The notes beneath the pieces are model-generated. The model searched no databases. It had not been told where the DNA came from and saw nothing but the letters and a program-made list of their open reading frames with translations. Below, one piece after another: positions 61,318 to 64,000 of a stretch of DNA of 64,000 bases. Within the stretch, counting starts at the first letter, position 1; every line of letters begins with the position of its first letter. This DNA comes from Streptomyces tsukubensis. GTDB taxonomy: Bacteria > Actinomycetota > Actinomycetes > Streptomycetales > Streptomycetaceae. The translations under genes were made by a program, and so were the position numbers. Where the stretch lies: positions 7,896,501 to 7,960,500 of the forward strand of contig NZ_CP020700.1 of NCBI RefSeq assembly GCF_003932715.1. Direction: 5' to 3'.

Positions 61318-62260
61318 GTGTTCGTCTTCCCCGGCCAGGGCAGCCAGTGGATCGGCATGGGCCGCGAACTCGCCGCCAGCTCACCCGTATTCGCGGCACG
61401 GCTGGCCGAGTGCGCGGCCGCCCTCGCCCCGTATGTCGACTGGGAGCTGGACGACGTCCTCGCCGGACACCACGGCTTCGAAGCCGCCGGTGTGGTCCAG
61501 CCCGCCCTGTGGGCCGTCATGGTCTCCCTGGCCGCCGTCTGGCAGGCCGCCGGAGTCACCCCCGACGCCGTGGTCGGCCATTCCCAGGGTGAGATCGCCG
61601 CCGCAGCCGTCGCCGGGATCCTGTCCCTGGACGATGCGGCGAAGGTCGTCGCGCTGCGGAGCCGTACCCTGTCCGCCCTCGCAGGCCGCGGCGGCATGCT
61701 CTCCATAGCCGAACCCGCCGACACCGTCCGGGCCCGGATCGCTTCCTTCGGTGACCGGTTGTCGGTCGCTGCGGTCAACGGCCCCTCCGCAACGGTCGTC
61801 TCCGGCGAACCGGATGCCCTGCGCGAACTTGCCGAGTCCTGTGGTGAAGTGGTGCGGACCCGGATGATCCCGGTGGACTATGCCTCGCACGGTCCGCAGG
61901 TCGACGCCCTGCGCGAAGACATCCTCACCGCCCTCACCGGCATCACCCGGGCGAGGCCCGGATTCCGATGGTGTCCGCGATGAGCGGGCAGTGGCTCACC
62001 GGCCCGAAATGGACCCCTCCTACTGGTACGCATCCCTGCGCGAGCCGGTGGAGTTCGACCGCGCGATCCGCGTCCTCGGTGAGGCGGGCCACGGTGTGTT
62101 CGTCGAAGCCTCCCCCCACCCCGTCGTCATCCACGCGATCACCGACACCCTCGACGAGAGCGACCCGGTCACCGTAGGCACCCTGCGCCGGGAGGACGGC
62201 GGCTCCGAAAGGCTGCTGACGTCCCTCGCCGAAGCCCACGTGCGGGGTGTGGCCGTCGAC
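61310..62260 (+). repeat. AT repeat copy 3 (module 3)
   Basis: Third copy of the AT repeat. At about 62004 it has GGCCCG where both other copies have GGCCCCG, directly showing a one-base homopolymer loss. Confidence 0.9.
61318..61950 (+). CDS. PKS module 3 AT, N-terminal part
   Basis: Frame 1 segment beginning [18 protein letters not shown] and carrying GHSQGE and [14 protein letters not shown], a methylmalonyl AT. Comparison with copies 1 and 2 shows one base missing near 61313 and one near 61950. It is joined to the next segment in the real gene. Confidence 0.85.
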
Positions 62261-62972
62261 TGGACCACCGTCCTGGACACCGGCACGACCGTCGGCCTGC
62301 CGACCTACGCCTTCCAGCACCGGCACTACTGGCCGCGGCCGGCAGTACCGCCGGCCCTTCCGCAGACCGCGGGCACACCGGCGGAGGCCGGGTTCTGGGC
62401 GGCCGTCGAGCAGGGCGACGCGGACACCCTGGCCCATCTCCTGGGCGTCGACGCCGCCGAGTCCACCCTCGGTGCGCTGACCGACTGGCGCCTGCGGGAA
62501 CGCGCCGACGCAACGGTCGCCGACTGGCGCTACCGCATCGGCTGGACACCCCTTCCCGACTCCGGCACCTCCCTGTCCGGCACGTGGCTGATCGTCGGCG
62601 ACGGACCCGACACGGACACCGTCACCGCAGCGCTCGCCGCACGCGGCGCCCGCACCGTCACCGTCACCACCCCGGACCTCCTTAACCCGTCCACGGTCAC
62701 CGGCGCAGCGGGCGTGGTGTCGACCCTGGCCCTGTCCGGGGAAAACCCCCAGCACCCCGTCGTCCCCGCCGGCCTGATGGCCACGGTCGACCTGGTACGG
62801 GCTCTGGGCGATGCCGGGGTGACGGCTCCGCTGTGGGTCGTCACCCGGGGCGCCGTGGGCACCAGTACGGCCGAGCCGGTTACCAGTGCGGTGCAGGCGC
62901 AGGTCTGGGGCCTGGGAGTCGTCGCCGGACTCGAACTCGCCGGACGCTGGGGCGGTCTGATCGACCTCCCCC
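61968..62972 (+). CDS. PKS module 3: AT C-terminal part and KR structural half
   Basis: Reads [13 protein letters not shown] in frame 3, then [22 protein letters not shown] onward in frame 2 (shift near 62004). The AT end and AT-KR junction ([54 protein letters not shown]) almost copy module 1 (52780-52930), so modules 1 and 3 are sisters. It ends at a CCCCCC run near 62972, where the frame shifts again. Confidence 0.85.
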
Positions 62973-63631
62973 CGACTGGGACCCCCGTACCGCCGCCCGC
63001 CTGGTGTCCGTTCTCGCCGACGGCGTGGAGGACCAGGTCGCCCTGCGCGCCCGCGGCATCCTCGGCCGCCGCCTGGAGCATGCCCCCCGCCCCGCCGCAG
63101 GCCAGGCCTGGAACCCGTCCGGCACCGTCCTGGTGACCGGCGGCACCAGCGGCGTCGGCGCGATCACCGCCCACTGGCTCACCGAACGCACCACCGCACG
63201 CATGGTCCTCACCAGCCGCTCGGGCCCCCACGCCGAGAACGCCGCGGCTCTCGCGGCGTCGATCGCCACCGCCGGAACAGCCGTCGACGTCATCGCCGCC
63301 GACATCGCCGCCCGCACCGCAACAAGCACCCTCCTGGACTGGATCGACACCAGCGGACCGGCGCTGTCGTCGGTGTTCCACGCCGCCGGCGTCGGCACCC
63401 GCATGCCCGTCGAAGAAGTCGGCGCAGAAGACCTCTCGTACGTCCTGGCGGCGAAAGCCGGCGGCGCGACGCTCCTGGACGAACTGACCGCAGACCGCCC
63501 ACTCGACGCCTTCGTCCTCTACTCCTCCGGCTCCGGCACCTGGGGCAGCGGCGGACTGAGCGCCTACGGGGCGGCCAACGCCTACCTGGACGCCCTGTGC
63601 GACCAGCGCCGCTCCCGCGGCCTTGCCGCCC
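62973..63631 (+). CDS. PKS module 3 ketoreductase catalytic half
   Basis: Frame 1 segment with GTVLVTGGTSGVGAITAHWL (NADPH site), VFHAAGVGTRMPVEEV, and TWGSGGLSAYGAANAYLDAL with intact catalytic Tyr (63565) and Asn. No LDD motif and Trp eight residues before the Tyr mark an A-type KR; the residue three before Tyr is Leu, so A1 is most likely. The frame changes near 63630. Confidence 0.85.
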
Positions 63632-64000
63632 TCGATTGCCTGGGGCCTGTGGGCCGGCGTCGGGATGGCCGCCGGAAACGACGGCGACCGGCTGCTGGAC
63701 TTCGGCATGGCAGGCATCGACACCGAACGCGGCACACGCGCCCTGGGCCAGGTCCTCGACGCCGGTGAAGGCGCCCTGACGATCGCCGGATTCGACTGGC
63801 CCCGGTTCGTACCCACCTACACCCTCCGCCGCCCCAGCCCCTTCCTGTCCGCCCTGCCCGAAGTCCGCGCCGTCCTCACCACCGACACCACCGGCACCGG
63901 CACCGGGAGCGGGAGCGGGAGTGGGGAGCCGGGCACCCGGGGCGGCGGCTCGGAACTCGCCGCCCGGCTGCACACCATGCCCGCCGGCGAGCAGCGCCAG
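63632..64000 (+). CDS. PKS module 3 KR end and ACP start, cut by the window edge
   Basis: Frame 2 segment from SIAWGLWAGVGMAAGNDGDRLLDFGMAGIDTERG through FDWPRFVPTYTLRRPSPFLSALPEVR to ELAARLHTMPAGEQRQ, which is the ACP N-terminus. A GTGTGSGSGSG stretch repeats the low-complexity style of module 1. The gene continues past position 64000. Confidence 0.85.

Noticed and set aside
55100..63640. Treating the PKS fragments as separate small genes
   Set aside because: Fragments lack starts and ribosome binding sites and break inside domains; they join into a normal module order when single bases are restored.
1..64000. tRNA, rRNA and tmRNA genes
   Set aside because: No T-loop or rRNA signature strings were found by eye on either strand; a tRNAscan run would settle it.

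Overview
The window looks like Streptomyces chromosome. Coding DNA is very GC-rich with C/G at third positions. It carries a melC1-melC2 tyrosinase operon, a WhiJ-type HTH/DUF397 pair, DmdR/IdeR-type iron boxes, two SpoIIE-type PP2C phosphatases, a GH6 cellulase, Tat-type signals and a modular type I PKS. No rRNA, tRNA, insertion sequence, integrase or CRISPR array was seen.

Layout. 0.1-6 kb: a PAS-PP2C phosphatase and a siderophore locus. In that locus a penicillin-acylase-family hydrolase and an IucB-type acyltransferase overlap, and both diverge from a siderophore-interacting flavoprotein across an iron box. 6-9.3 kb: an SecDF fusion and a small membrane-anchored protein. 9.3-10.6 kb: a non-coding stretch. 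10.6-17 kb: a Ddn-hemerythrin fusion, a GT1 glycosyltransferase, an MFS transporter and a large GAF/PAS/PP2C/HATPase regulator. 17.3-20.6 kb: an iron-siderophore ABC operon (lipoprotein plus two FecCD permeases, no ATPase) behind a second iron box that overlaps its promoter. 20.7-37.8 kb: mixed single genes, including the WhiJ-like pair, a serine hydrolase, an amidohydrolase, a TPR-HTH regulator divergent from an M64 peptidase, an aldo/keto reductase, GH6, an epoxide hydrolase, a SnoaL-like protein divergent from a methyltransferase, and a PadR/membrane protein pair. 38-40.7 kb: an ABC-F ATPase with a candidate leader-peptide attenuator, and a PNPOx protein. 41.2-42.4 kb: melC1-melC2. 42.4-48 kb: NUDIX, secreted EEP phosphatase, Imm21-like, propeller-like, LysR and NAD(P)-binding genes.

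48-64 kb is the most unusual part. A tract of almost pure G and T, with strong G-quadruplex potential, leads into a proline-iminopeptidase-like hydrolase. Its N-terminal region contains a Gly/Ser stretch encoded by a hexanucleotide microsatellite. Eighteen bases later a modular PKS begins. Three methylmalonyl-specific KS-AT-KR-ACP modules can be read, the third running off the window. Module 1 has low-complexity microsatellite expansions in its linkers and a ketoreductase whose catalytic Tyr and Asn are replaced by Cys and Asp. The three AT domains are near-identical repeats. From about 55.1 kb, and densely from 58.3 kb, the PKS is broken by many one-base losses that do not harm the encoded motifs; these look more like uncorrected indels in a repetitive gene than decay. 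The hydrolase next to the PKS recalls VinJ-type enzymes of beta-amino-acid macrolactam pathways, which is a testable lead on the product.

Convergent gene pairs are often separated by long perfect hairpins, and several divergent pairs carry inverted repeats that may be operators. These sites are listed individually.
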